The notes: a model not told the origin generated them from the sequence alone. DNA of 64,000 nt from Scilla litardierei (GCA_030789695.1 CM061141.1:172498807-172562806); one strand, 5' to 3'; shown: positions 1 through 10,925, counted from the stretch's first letter. Numbers and translations: made by a program.

Positions 1-439
1 CAGGAGCTGCTCGTGAACCAGAGGAGGGGGTCTGTTGTTGGTGCTGGGAAGAGGCCTGTGGAACAGGCGAGAGCTGTGGTTAGACCTGGATTCAGGCCTA
101 ATCAGTCCGCTCAGTTTAAGAGGCCAGGAGGGCCTATTCTGAAGTCTTGCCATTTCTGCGGCAAGCCTGGCCATGTCAAGGATCAGTGTCGGAAGTTTTT
201 GGGCCAGTGTCTGGTTTGTGGTGATGCTTCCCATGTCGCGAAGGATTGTTGGCATGCGAATCAGCTGCGGAGGGCACCTGTTGCAGCACAGACGTTGCAG
301 CAGCGAGCGTCTGTTCCTGCTGGACGTGGAGCAGCACTTGTTCCACAGGGACAGGCTTTTCGGCAGGCTGTTCCGCCGAGGAGGCAGGCTTTCCTGATGA
401 CCGCTGCGGAGAGCGAGGCTGTGGATGAGGTTATCGCAG
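1..439 (+). pseudogene. gag: gypsy copy 1 Gag C-terminal part (exon 1, partial)
   Basis: Open from the first base of the window. It is the C-terminal nucleocapsid part of Gag, which packages the element RNA. Two CCHC zinc knuckles (C-X2-C-X4-H-X4-C) are visible at 148-189 and 208-249, followed by a Gln/Pro/Arg-rich stretch. If unspliced, the frame runs through the intron and stops at 478-480. If spliced at 439/554, it continues in frame into the protease. The N-terminal capsid-like domain seen in copy 2 is outside the window. No start codon is assigned because the gene is cut by the window edge. Confidence 0.9.
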
Positions 440-553
440 GTAATCCTCAATCTAGCTGTTACCTTCCTAGCTGGTTTTGATTGTTAGATTGTGTTGTTTG
501 CTTGAACATGGTTGTTTGCTAGACTAGGGTTTGATTGTTAATTGCTTGATTAG
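440..553 (+). other. Predicted spliceosomal intron at gag/protease boundary (copy 1)
   Basis: The interval starts GTAATC and ends GATTAG, is T-rich, 114 bp long and has an in-frame TGA at 478-480. Removing it joins codon G|GT so that Gag runs in frame straight into the protease. The same interval is present in copy 2 (14320-14431, 112 bp) with the same donor and acceptor positions. Splice use is inferred; no RNA evidence is available here. Confidence 0.75.
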
Positions 554-2973
554 GTGTGGTTTTGGTTTGCACATTTCCTGCACGGGTCCTCTTTGACTCT
601 GGTGCATCAGTGTGTATTATTTCTCGGAGCTTCGTGAAGAGGCATTCCTTGTCGACGTCCCCTCTTCCCAAGAGTTGGAACATCGTTACAGGGAATGTCG
701 TGGTCTCGGTGCATCGTGGTTGCAATTCTTGCTCGTTGGTGGTCTGTGGACATGAGCTTTTTGCTGATTTCATTGTCCACGACATCATCAACTATGATGC
801 AGTTCTTGGGATGGACTGGCTTGCGAGCTTCTATGCTACGATCGACTGTGGGAGGAAGAAGGTGGTGTTCGAGATTCCCGGACATCCAGTATTTGAGTTC
901 AGTCGTGGTAGCAGTTCGCTTGGTCCTGTCAGATTTCGGGCCAGACCGGTGGAGGCTGTGGCTATGCAGATGGAGCTGGAGTGGCCAGCTGTGGTGCGAG
1001 ATTTTGGCGACGTCTTCCCCGACGAGATGTCTGGTTTGCCGCCTGATCGGGCTCTGGAATTTTCTATTGATCTTGTTCCAGGCGCGCAGCCGATTTCGAA
1101 GGCGCCGTATCGTATGGCACCTGTAGAGTTGGAAGAGTTGCGGAAGCAGTTGGATGAGCTTTTGCAGAAGGGTTATATTAATCCTAGCGTGTCTCCGTGG
1201 GGAGCACCGGTGTTGCTGGTAAAGAAGAAGGATGGTTCGCGTCGCATGTGCGTGGACTATCGGGAGTTGAATGCGGTGACCATTAAGAATAAATACCCGT
1301 TGCCTCGCATCGATGATATTTTTGATCAGCTTGGAGGTTCGAGGGTGTTTTCTAAATTGGATTTGAGGAGTGGTTACCATCAGTTGAAGGTGAAGAAGGA
1401 TGATGTTCCGAAGACAGCGTTCAGGACGAAATATGGACACTATGAGTTCGTGGTTATGCCTTTCGACGTAACTAACGCGCCCGCAGTTTTCATGAATCTG
1501 ATGAACCTGATTTTCTACGACTTTTTGGATAAGTTTGTCGTTATCTTCATTAACGACATTCTGATCTATTCGAAGTCGGAGGAAGAGCATGCCTCGCACT
1601 TAAGGACGGTGTTGGAGATCTTGAGGAAGCATCGGTTGTATGCTAAGTTTTCGAAGTACGAGTTTTGGCTGGATAGAGTTGCTTTTCTCGGGCATGTGGT
1701 GACTGGAGATGGTATTTCAGTGGATCCCGAGAAGATTCGGGCCATCAGAGAGTGGCCTGTTCCGTCGTCTGCGTCTGAGATTCGGAGTTTCCTTGGACTT
1801 GCTGGTTACTATCGGCGATTCATTAAGGACTTTTCTCGTATTACTGAGCCGATGACCAGGTTGACGCGGAAGGATGATGCTTTTGTTTGGTCGGGTGATT
1901 GTGAGAGTGCTTTTGGTATTCTGAAGGAGAGGTTGACGACTGCCCCTATTCTTGTTGTGCCTTATCGCATCGGTGGATTTGAGATCTTTTGCGATGCTTC
2001 TGGCAAGGGTCTCGGTTGTGTGTTGCATCAGCATGGGCATGTTGTGGCGTATGCGTCTCGTCAGCTTAAGGTTCATGAGAAGAATTACCCGACGCATGAT
2101 TTGGAGTTGGCTGCCGTTGTGTTTGCTCTTAAGATTTGGAGGCACTTCCTGCTGAGTGAGAAAGTGAAGATTTTCACCGATCACAAAAGCTTGAAGTATA
2201 TTTTCACTCAGAAGGAGCTCAACATGCGACAGCGTCGATGGTTGGAGCTTATGGCAGATTATGAGATTGATTTGCAGTTTCACCCTGGCAAGGTGAATGT
2301 GGTTCCAGATGCTTTGAGTAGGCTTCCAGCGGTGATGATTTTGACCTCGCAGTGGAGATTGCAGCAGGATTTTTGCGAGTCTGGCGTGGAGATTGTTCTT
2401 CCTGGGGAGGCTTCGTCGTTGATGTACATGCAGGTACAGTCGATGATCGTGGATCGGATTAAGGCTGGCCAGGCTGAGGATCCGAAGCTGGTGAAGATTC
2501 GGGAGCAGGTGGAAGCCGGTCTACGGACTGACTTTTTGATTCATGAGGATGGCTCGTTGAGGTTTGGGGCCAGGTTGTGTGTGCCAGCTGGGGATATCAG
2601 AGAGGAGTTGATGGTGGAGGCACACAGTTCGCCGTATTCTGTGCATCTTGGTGGCACCAAGATGTACCAGGATCTTCGTCTGAATTATTGGTGGCATGGT
2701 ATGAAGAGAAGCGTGGCTCGGAGTGTAGCCAAGTGCTTGGTTTGCCAGCAAGTGAAGGCGGAGCATCAGCGTACGGCCGGGTTGCTACAACCGCTTCCGA
2801 TTCCAGAGTGGAAATGGCAACACATCACTATGGATTTCGTGACTGGACTACCTCGGAGTCCGAAGAAGAATGACGCGATTTGGGTGATCGTAGATCGGTT
2901 GACCAAATCTGCGCACTTTATTCCGTTCCGAGTGGGACAGTCCACTGAGGCGCTAGCGAGGAGATATATGGAG
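554..2973 (+). pseudogene. pol: gypsy copy 1 protease-RT-RNase H-integrase (exon 2)
   Basis: Polyprotein part that matures into the enzymes making and integrating cDNA. In order: aspartic protease with DSGAS at 595-609; RT with a [13 protein letters not shown] block near 1220 and the catalytic box near 1546-1575; RNase H about 1930-2330 ([21 protein letters not shown]); integrase HHCC zinc finger about 2600-2760; first Asp of the integrase core in TMDF near 2835. Oddities: the RT box reads FINDILIYS, so the first catalytic Asp is Asn (codon 1552-1554), whereas copy 2 has FIDDILIYS. The usual VMPFG reads VMPFD. Both changes should inactivate RT. The frame ends at a stop inside intron 2 if that is not removed. 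Confidence 0.93.
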
Positions 2974-3044
2974 GTAAAATTCTTTTACTCTCCGTTTTAT
3001 TTCCTTTTCCTAGTTGGGATAGTGATGTAACGTGAATCGTGCAG
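2974..3044 (+). other. Predicted spliceosomal intron inside integrase core (copy 1)
   Basis: This 71-bp T-rich interval starts GTAAAA and ends GTGCAG, and lies between the first and second catalytic Asp of integrase. It contains an in-frame TAA at 3028-3030. Excision joins a Glu codon to the next Glu codon and restores the motif EEVVRLHGVP without loss. The same 71-bp interval is in copy 2 (11829-11899). Both copies keep it, so the genomic RNA that was reverse transcribed must have been unspliced. Confidence 0.75.
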
Positions 3045-3947
3045 GAGGTCGTGCGACTTCATGGAGTCCCCGTGAGTATCGTGTTTGACAGAGACACGAG
3101 GTTCATATCTCAGTTCTGGCAGAGTTTGCAGAAGAGCTTGGGTACGCGTCTGAGTTTCAGCACGGTGTACCATCCGCAGACGGATGGCCAGTCCGAGAGG
3201 ACGATTCAGATTTTGAAAGACATGCTGAGGGCGTGCATGTTGGATTTCAAGGGTTCGTGGGAGGACCATCTACATTTGGTGGAGTTCTCTTACAACAACA
3301 GCTTCCAGGCGAGTATTGGCATGGCGCCTTTCACCGCTCTTTATGGGAGGAAATGTCGATCGCCATTGAGTTGGGATGACGTTGGTGATCGGGAGCTGTT
3401 GGGACCTGAGATGATCGTGGAGGCCGTGGATATCGTCAGGAATATTCGGGAGAGGTTGAGGATTGCTCAGGACCGTTTTAAGCATTGGGCGGATGCTAAA
3501 CGTCGTCCTTTGGAATTTCAGCCGGGCGACCATGTGTTCTTGAAGATTTCCCCGAATCGCGGTGTGATTCGTTTCGGGAAGCGTGGGAAGTTGAGCCCGT
3601 GATACATTGGACCGTTTGACGTTTTGGAGAGGGTTGGCGAGGTAGCTTATCGCTTGGCCTTGCCACCATCTTTGGAAGGAGTTCACAATGTTTTCCATGT
3701 GTCACAGCTTCGTCGATACATTAGCGATCCATCTCATGCTGTGGATTGTTTGGAGATTACCATTCGCCCCGATATGACGTATGACCAGCATCCAGTGCAG
3801 ATTCTGGACAGGCGTCAGAAATCGCTTCGGAACAAGATTGTCAATCTTGTGAGGGTGATGTGGCGACACGGCTCACCAGGAGAGTCTACTTGGGAGAATG
3901 AGGATGAGATGCGAGAGCGTTTCCCACTTTTGTTTCCGGACTCGTGA
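3045..3947 (+). pseudogene. pol: gypsy copy 1 integrase C-terminal half and chromodomain-like tail (exon 3)
   Basis: Holds the second Asp (DRDTRF, about 3087) and the Glu (SERTIQ, codon 3195-3197) of the integrase DDE triad, the C-terminal domain, and a tail at about 3795-3940 ([12 protein letters not shown] ... RVMWRH ... [10 protein letters not shown]) resembling the chromodomain of plant chromoviruses, which can steer integration to marked chromatin. A TGA at 3600-3602 replaces the CGA (Arg) codon seen in copy 2, so the tail is cut off. Termination after PLLFPDS is at the expected end, 46 bp before the 3' LTR. Confidence 0.9.
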
Positions 3948-3980
3948 GTATTTGGAAATTCCGAGGACGGAATTTTTCTT

Positions 3981-3993
3981 AAGTTGGGGAGGA
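3981..3993 (+). other. Polypurine tract of gypsy copy 1
   Basis: The 13-base purine-rich run AAGTTGGGGAGGA (one TT interruption) ends immediately before the TG of the 3' LTR. It is preceded by the conserved GAGGACGGAATTTTT block. The same arrangement occurs in copy 2. Role: primer for plus-strand DNA synthesis (known for the class). Confidence 0.85.
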
Positions 3994-4263
3994 TGTAACG
4001 ACTGCTTTTCATGTATCTGGATTTATTATAATATAATATATGTTTTGGTGGATTTTCTCCTCATGTGTGGTTTTCGTCTCCGTAGCTTTCATTTTCGATC
4101 GATTCGTCATATTTTCTCGTTTCTTCCTTAGGATTGTAGATTTCGAAGTATGTCATTCGTGACGGACTTCATAACGGTCGTATCTTACTATTAGATCAAG
4201 CCTAGGAGTCTTAGGAATCGATCCCGGGGCCCCGCGCTCCGTATCGGAACTTTTGGTGCTCAT

Positions 4264-4678
4264 TAGCCGGTATAAGAAGGGGCACCGACTGACTAGATGA
4301 CGATCCAGTCGGTCGGCAATCCTTCTTGGACCGACTAGTTGGCTTTCTAAATTATTCAGGAGTTACTGTTTATCGTTAGTCGGTCTAAGAACGTTGGTTG
4401 ACCGACTAGGTTGCAAACTAGTCGGTCGGCAATGCTTCTTTAACCGACTAACACCTTTTCTAATTTTAGTATCAGTTACTGTTTACTCTTAGTCGGTCTA
4501 AGAACGTTCATCGACCGACTAGATGCTAAACTAGTCGGTCAGTATTTGTTCATGGACCGACTAAATCTAAATCCTATTTTCATTCAGAAGTTACTGTTTA
4601 CACTTAGTCGGTCTGCATTGGTCGACCGACCGACTAGTTGCCAAACTAGTCGGTCAGTGGTTGCTCTTTGACCGACTA
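4264..4678 (+). promoter_or_regulatory. U3 array of eight 32-bp inverted repeats with DRE/CRT-like cores
   Basis: Eight copies of TAGTCGGTC-N14-GACCGACTA begin at 4264 (degenerate), 4306, 4377, 4419, 4490, 4532, 4605 and 4647. In every pair the two half-sites start exactly 23 bp apart. Pairs are spaced alternately 42 and 71-73 bp, i.e. four tandem units of about 113 bp with two inverted repeats each. Each intact half-site contains ACCGAC, which matches the RCCGAC core bound by DREB/CBF factors (family knowledge). The array ends about 45 bp upstream of the TATA box. Function is inferred. Confidence 0.85.
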
Positions 4679-4687
4679 ATCTGTGTT

Positions 4688-4730
4688 AAAACCCTAATTT
4701 CTGGGCAGCCGCCAGCCCATCCTATTTATA
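4688..4730 (+). promoter_or_regulatory. Telobox and TATA box of gypsy LTR promoter (copy 1)
   Basis: AAACCCTAA at 4688-4696 is a plant telobox. TATTTATA at 4723-4730 is the TATA box, followed by a pyrimidine-rich 5' leader. Copy 2 has the same pair on the minus strand in both LTRs (TATA at 10144-10151 and 17399-17406). Confidence 0.7.
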
Positions 4731-6437
4731 CCCCTCCCAAACGTTTCTTCTTCCTCCCTCACGACCCAAAACCCTAAAATCTCCCCCATTGAGCCCCCAT
4801 CTTCCTCCAAGCTTCATTCCTTCATCCCAAGCCCTAGATTCATCATCTAAACCCTCCATCCACTCATTCCACCTCTCATTTTCCCCAAATCTCCATCAAA
4901 TCCCCAAAATCCCCCAAAAACCCTAGTTCTCCAAACTTCTCCAATCTTTTCCAGATCTGATCCTAGGGTTCTCCGGAGTGTTTCTTCCGCCTCCTCTTGG
5001 TAAGAAATCGATCCCTTGGTGTTTTTATAACCTATTTATATTTTTATGAGACCCTAATAAAATTTCATGTTGTTTGATGATTGTTCCCCCATAACAGCGA
5101 TTTCCCCGTAGATTAGCATCCGTGTGACGAAGTGGTCGTCATCCCCGGTGCTAGGCAAGTGAAACTTGCCACTTAGGGTTTAGGCCATGTTTTAGGCCAT
5201 TTGCTTGTTGTAGGTGTAAAAGAGGCTAGGCGACGAAATGATACTCGCCTAGGCGCAAATTGGGGGAACTAGCTTGACAACGAAGCTAGTTCCGACATAT
5301 ATCATGTTGCACAATTACCATGTCATGTTTACTTTCCATTAACGGTACGCGAAATAATTGTCATGTCATTGCATTCTTTAAGTGCTTCTGTGATTGCGTA
5401 GCTTCGTTACAAATGCTTGTGTTCCTGGCTCGTGTTCCAGAAGCGGGCCATGTGTTGGTTGATAGCCAATGCCCGAATTGCTTGTTTCCGGCTAGGTGCA
5501 CCCCTACGCCAAAAGTTTAAGAATGCGAGCTCATGTGCGGGGCAACCCCAGCTCACTTGCTGAGCTCATGTGCGGGGACCCTGGCTCCATTACGTGTGGG
5601 TATTGGGGGTAAGAGTTAAGCGGCCAATCCACTGGGAGTCTGCCCGATCAGCAACTGCAGTGGTAAGGCGTAAACTCTGGGTTTTTGGGTAGTTGTTAAG
5701 CGGCCAATCAGCGAATGTGAAACCATTCAGCTGTAAGGCGTAAACATCTACAAACAACGTGAGTAGCGAATTGATTGAGATTGATAGTATCTTGGCTACT
5801 CTTGTCTTGTCCCGATGATTGTTCTCTTGTACAAATTGTCTTGCCATGTCTTGATTGTGCACTCTGTTATAACTGCCATGTCATGCATAAAATAACTGCT
5901 AGGTTGCTAGTTGCCTTACTTTCAGTTTCCTTGCCCAAGTCTTTTAGACTTGCTGACATGTGCCCCTTTACTCTTTTGGGTGACACATGTTAGATCCTGA
6001 GCCTGAGCACCTTGTTGAGGACGAGGTGTTTGCTGACGCCGAGCCCGAGCTTGTGTTTGACGGGGAGTACGTGGACACTGGGGACCAGTCCTAGTGTTTT
6101 CGTTGTGTTTTACTTTTGTTTAGACAGTTGTTTTGTTATCGGTGCGTAGCACCTATACCTTGTTATGTCGTTGCTTTTGTTGGCCTTGTTCTGGGCCTTT
6201 AGACTCTTTCTTTTAGCCTCGTGGCTTTTCTAGATGTTGGACTTATTTTGGATATTGGACTTTATGAGATGTGAGATTTTATTTCAGTCTCTCCTTGTGT
6301 TATTATTGTTGTTCCGTTGTGGTTACAGGGACCTGCTTATGTTTTATTGACGCTTATCGGGTTTGGGGCTTCACAGCTCCACTCTCGTGCGGACCTTTTC
6401 ACGTCTCGCCTCCATTTTAGGGAAGCGGGTCGTGACA

Positions 6438-8452
6438 AAAACCCTCATTTCTCTCCCTCACCTCTCCAAAACATTTCTGGCCGAAATTTGTACTCCCTCC
6501 TTCATTTCTTTGCTTCATCTTCCTCCCTCAAAAACCCTTCCAAATAGTTTCCCTCTTCAATCTCTTAAAACCCCAAAAAATTCCCTTCTCATTCCAACAC
6601 CAAAATTAGCCCAAATTAGCCCAAAATCCAACATTTGGAGACCAAAATTGGAGCTTGGAGAAGGAGGAGTAGGGAGCTCTCCATCAAGGAGAAGAAGGGC
6701 CCAAGACTTAATTTGGAGGATTTTTACAAGGTAGAATTTCTAACACTTAGGTAGAGTTTAGTTTAGGGTTGGTTTTCTTATTAAGATAGGAAGTTACACA
6801 AAATTTTCATGTTGGAATCCATGTTTAAATTTTCATGATAGTATTCATATCCTAGCAAATGTAATTTTATCCCATGATGGTTAATTGATTAGTGACATGG
6901 AATGTTAAGTATCATTTTAACATGTTTTTGCTTGTATGCTAGTTGTATGGAAATTTTTTGAGATCAAGCTTATATTTTGTTGAATAAGGTTGCATCCTCA
7001 TCCTTGAAGATAGAAACTTTATCATTTGCAATATATAAATTAGTAATTTTGTTCCATGTTAAAAATTTGGGAGTAGAAGTTTTATTCTAACATGCTAAAT
7101 TGTGTTTGATTTGTGTTTAGGAAGTTAGTTTTAACATTAGCTTCAATTAGTGAATAAAATGTTTGTATCATAATTTCAATTAAGTAGAAACATATTGATG
7201 GCTTGAAAATGGAGTAAACTTAGTATTATGATAGTTTTGTTATGTTAATTATGGCACCCAATATGTTAGAAAACAAGTTTAGTTAGAAATGTTAGTTGCT
7301 GGAATTTTTGTTGCAGCAGAACAGTAACTTGTAAAATTCGTAGAAAATAGTAGAAAAATTAGAAAAATAAAATTAAGTACATTACGAAAAACTAGAGAAA
7401 ATTTCCTACAACTTTTAAGGAGGTTGAGAGCCAGTTCTGACTGCAATTAGGGTAACAGAGCCATTCTTTCTGGACTGACGCTTTTGACAGATTTGTGTTG
7501 TAATTTTGAGTAGGATTTTTCATAATTGTTCTCTTGCTTTAAGTTAATTTTGAATATGCTAAGTCGTGCTTTTTTATCAAGCCCTTGAGGTGCCTTAATG
7601 ATGATGTTTATTACGTTGTGATTCATGTGGAAAAAAGTTATTGATAATGAGATTTCATGTATGTTGGAATATGGGTGGTATTTGAGACCACTAAATGATA
7701 CCATGTTAATGAAGTAATGCATAACAAAAGAAAAACTTGTGAGTGAGAATGAGAGTATGACATCGGAGGTTCTCGGTCCATTCTTAAAATGGGTGAGACT
7801 CCAAATGTGGGTTTGGGGGAAACACGTGTAAATTATAGGTGTTAAGGAGCGGACGTAATATGAATTCTCACTCGCTTCGTCACTCCCGGAAGGGGGAGTT
7901 GACTAGAGTTAGAGAGGCCGCCGGTATGCTCGTGATGCACCAGGACGGTAAATGATGGGTTTCTCCGTTTGTCCGACAGAAAAACCGAGATGAGTCTCAC
8001 TCCGATACCTTGTCCAGTCGGGTACGGAGTTACGAGAGGCCCCTCCAGTGCTCGTGTCACTGGAGTGGTACCACCTTTCACCCACCCTGGGTGAAGTCCG
8101 CTTTCTTAACAGCCTATGGTTTATCTAGGTTCCAAATACAGAACAACATTTAATTTTACTTAATTTAATCATTTATTACTTCAGTTCTGTTCACTGTTGT
8201 TTACTTTCAGCACTTATACTCTGTTTTTAATTTCTGCGTAAACATGTGATGATGTGACACTTGTAGTTAATTAGTTAGTTAGTTAGAAAGACCAGTTCTA
8301 AACTGTGTTCTACTATGGTGTTAGGAATTCCCACTGGGTCACGCGTTAACGTGTCCCATTCAGTGGTTTTCAGGTGCGAGTCTCGAGCAGTCAGCGGGTG
8401 TACCGGAGACGGAGGCCGATACTTGTACAGCTGAGGTAGAGCCTATGGGCGC
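6438..8452 (+). repeat. LTR-X, 5'-truncated left piece (unrelated LTR)
   Basis: Non-coding sequence that does not match the gypsy LTRs. It starts like an LTR leader (CT-rich, CCCTCATTTC, GAAATTTGT), has a donor-like AAGGTAGAAT near 6727, then an AT-rich stretch to 7730 and a GC-richer stretch about 7740-8100 (GGGTGAGACTCC, CTCACTCCGATACC) typical of LTR U5 sides. It resumes at 18135 after copy 2. The start is lost at the junction with copy 1. No credible ORF; the small ORFs here are chance. Family not recognised. Confidence 0.55.
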
Positions 8453-10879
8453 TGTCACGCCCCGCTTCCCTAAAATGGAGGCGAGACGTGAAAAGGTCCG
8501 CACGAGAGTGGAGCTGTGAAGCCCCAAACCCGATAAGCGTCAATAAAACATAAGCAGGTCCCTGTAACCACAACGGAACAACAATAATAATAAAAGGAGA
8601 GACAGAAATAAAATTCTCATATCTCATAAATTGTCCAACATGAAAAATAAGTTCAACATCCAGAAAAGCCACCAGGCCAAAAGAAAGAGTCTACGGCCCA
8701 GAACAAGGCCAACAAAAGCAATAACGTAACAAAGTATAGGTGCTACACACCGACAACAAATCAACAGTCTAAACAAAAGGAAAACACAACGAAGACACTA
8801 GGACTGGTCCCCAGTGTCCACGTACTCCCCGTCAAACACAAGCTCGGGCTCGGCGTCAACAAACACCTCGTCCTCAATAAGGTACTCAGGCTCGGGATCT
8901 AACATGTGTCACCCAAAAGAGTAAAGGGGCACATGTCAGCAAGTCTAAAAGACTTGGGCAAGGAAATTGAAAGTAAGGCAACTAGCAACCTAGCAGTTTT
9001 AGTATGCATGACATGGCAGTTATAACAAGAGTGCACATTTTAAGACATGGTGAACAGTAAGTACAAGAGAACAAGTATCGGGACAAGACAAGAGTAGCCA
9101 AGCTACTAACAATCTCAATCAATTCACTATTCATGTTTCACGTTGTTTTGTAGATGTTTAAGCCCTTCAGCTGAATGGTACATCATTCACACTGATCAGC
9201 ACTAAACACTACCCCACCCCAGAGTTTACGCCTTACAACTGCAGTTGCTGATCAGGCAGACCCCCAGTTGAATGACCGCTTAACTCTTACCCCATCCCAC
9301 ACGTAAACAAGCCAGGGTCCCTGTACATGAGCCCAGCAAGTGAGCCAGGGTTACCCCGCACAGGAGCTTGTTTTCAAAGTTCACAATTCAATATCGAGCG
9401 TTGGGGTTAGCAACTCATTATGCTCGCTTCTGGTCACGAGCCAGGAAACACAAGTATCGTAGCGATGCTACGCAATCACGGGATCACTTAAAGAATGCAA
9501 TGACATGACAATTAATTTGCGTACCGTTAATGGAATTTAAACATGACATGGTAATTGTGCAACATGATATATGTCGGATCTAGCTTCGTTGTCAAGCTAG
9601 TTCCCCAATTTGCGCCTAGGCGAGTATCATTTCGTCGCCTAGCCTCTTTTATGCCTACAACAAGAAAAATGGCCTAAAACATGGCCTAAACCCTAATTGG
9701 CAAGTTTCACTTGCCTAGCACCGGGGATGACGACCACGAAGGTTCGTCTCGCAGATGCTAATCTACGGGGAAATCGCTGTTATGGGAAAACAATCATCAA
9801 AACAACATTCATTCATTAGGGTTTCATAAAAATACAAATAGGTTATGAAAACATCGAGGGATCGATTTCTTACCGAGAGGAGGCAGAAGAAACACTCCGG
9901 AGAACCTAGGAACCAGATCTGGAAACCAATGGAGAAGTTTGGGGAAACTAGGGTTTTTGGGGGATTTTGGGGATTTGATGAGATTTTGGGGAAGATGAGA
10001 GGTAGAATGAGTTGATGGAGGGTTTGTATGATGGATCTTGGGCTTGGAATGAAGGAATAAGGGTTTGGGGAAGAAGGGGGCTCAATGGGGGAGAAACTAG
10101 GGTTTTGGGTCGAGTGGAGGAAGAAGAAAACGTTTGGGAGGGGTATAAATAGGTTGGGCTGGCGGCTGCCCAGAAATTAGGGTTTCAACACAGACTAGTC
10201 GGTCAAAGAGCAACCACTGACCGACTAGTTTGGCAACTAGTCGGTCGGTCGACCAACGCAGACCGACTAAGTGTAAACAGTAACTTCTGAACGAAAATAG
10301 AATTTAGATTTAGTCGGTCGATGAACAACTACTGACCGATTAGTTTGACAACTAGTCGGTCGAGAGATGAACTTAGACCGACTAAGAGTGAACATTATTG
10401 ATACCAAAATTAGATGATGTGTTAGTCAGTTAAAGAAGCATTGCCGACCGACTAGTTTGCAACCTAGTCGGTCAACCAACGTTCTTAGACCGACTAACGA
10501 TAAACAGTAACTCCTGAATAATTTAGAAAGCCAACTAGTCGGTCCAAGAAGGATTGCCGACCGACTGGATCGTCATCTAGTCGGTCGGTGCCCCTTCTTA
10601 CACCGGCTAACGTGCACCAAAAGTTCCGATACGGAGCGCGGAGCTCTGGGATCGATTCCTAAGACTCTTAGGCTTGATCTAACAGTAAGATACGACCGTT
10701 ATGAAGCCCGTCACGAATGACATACTTCGAAATCGACGATCCTAAGGAAGAAACGAGAAAACACGACGAAACGATCGAAAATGAAAGTTACGGAGACGAA
10801 AACCACACATGAGGAGAAAATCCACCAAAACATATATTATAATATAATAAATCCAGATACATGAAAACCAGTCGTTACA
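8453..10879 (-). repeat. 3' LTR of gypsy copy 2
   Basis: On the + strand it reads TGTCACGCC ... GTCGTTACA, 2427 bp. It carries the U3 inverted-repeat array at 10196-10609, TATA at 10144-10151, the same donor-like site in the leader as copy 1, and the same U5 text. It is adjacent to the polypurine tract at 10880. Confidence 0.93.
10196..10609 (-). promoter_or_regulatory. U3 inverted-repeat array, copy 2 3' LTR
   Basis: All eight inverted pairs seen in copy 1 are present, starting at 10196 and 10238 and ending with the degenerate TAGTCGGTC-N14-CACCGGCTA at 10578-10609. The spacer is 14 bp in every pair I checked, although several half-sites carry C-to-T type changes (GACCGATTA, TAGTCAGTT). Preservation of spacing in a second copy shows that the array is a family trait. 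Confidence 0.85.
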
Positions 10880-10892
10880 TCCTCCCCAACTT
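10880..10892 (-). other. Polypurine tract of gypsy copy 2
   Basis: On the minus strand AAGTTGGGGAGGA, identical to copy 1, directly next to the 3' LTR and preceded by the same GAGGACGGAATTTTT block. Confidence 0.85.
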
Positions 10893-10925
10893 AAGAAAAA
10901 TTCCGTCCTCGGAATTTCCAAACAC

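Larger units (their letters stand above)
1..6437 (+). mobile_element. Ty3/gypsy chromovirus-like LTR retrotransposon, copy 1 (5' part outside window)
   Basis: The window opens inside gag and continues through protease, reverse transcriptase, RNase H, integrase and a chromodomain-like tail, then a purine tract and a full 3' LTR. The 5' LTR and most of gag lie to the left. Domain order PR-RT-RH-IN is that of Ty3/gypsy. The chromodomain-like C-terminus suggests a Tekay/Del-type chromovirus (inference). Copy 2 (8453-18134, minus) is a close relative and was used as the reference for breaks. The right boundary is TG...CA (TGTAACGAC ... GTCGTGACA) and abuts LTR-X, so this copy probably inserted into LTR-X; the left target duplication cannot be seen. 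Confidence 0.95.
3994..6437 (+). repeat. 3' LTR of gypsy copy 1 (2444 bp)
   Basis: Starts TGTAACGAC and ends GTCGTGACA, an imperfect short terminal inverted repeat with TG/CA ends. Contents: U3 with an inverted-repeat array (4264-4678), a telobox, a TATA box (4723-4730), a pyrimidine-rich leader with many CCCTAA-like motifs, and a splice-donor-like GTAAGAA at 5000. The long U5-side region has a duplicated segment (AGTTAAGCGGCCAATC and AAGGCGTAAAC occur twice at about 5600-5750). No long ORF looks real. Copy 2 LTRs match along their length with more divergence than between the two copy 2 LTRs. Confidence 0.92.

Noticed and set aside
607..1599. 330-aa minus-strand ORF opposite gypsy pol, and the matching plus-strand ORF in copy 2
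   Set aside because: Antisense shadow of a strongly supported pol frame; no domain in translation.
7842..8081. 79-aa minus-strand ORF in LTR-X
   Set aside because: Short, no domain, in LTR U5-like sequence.
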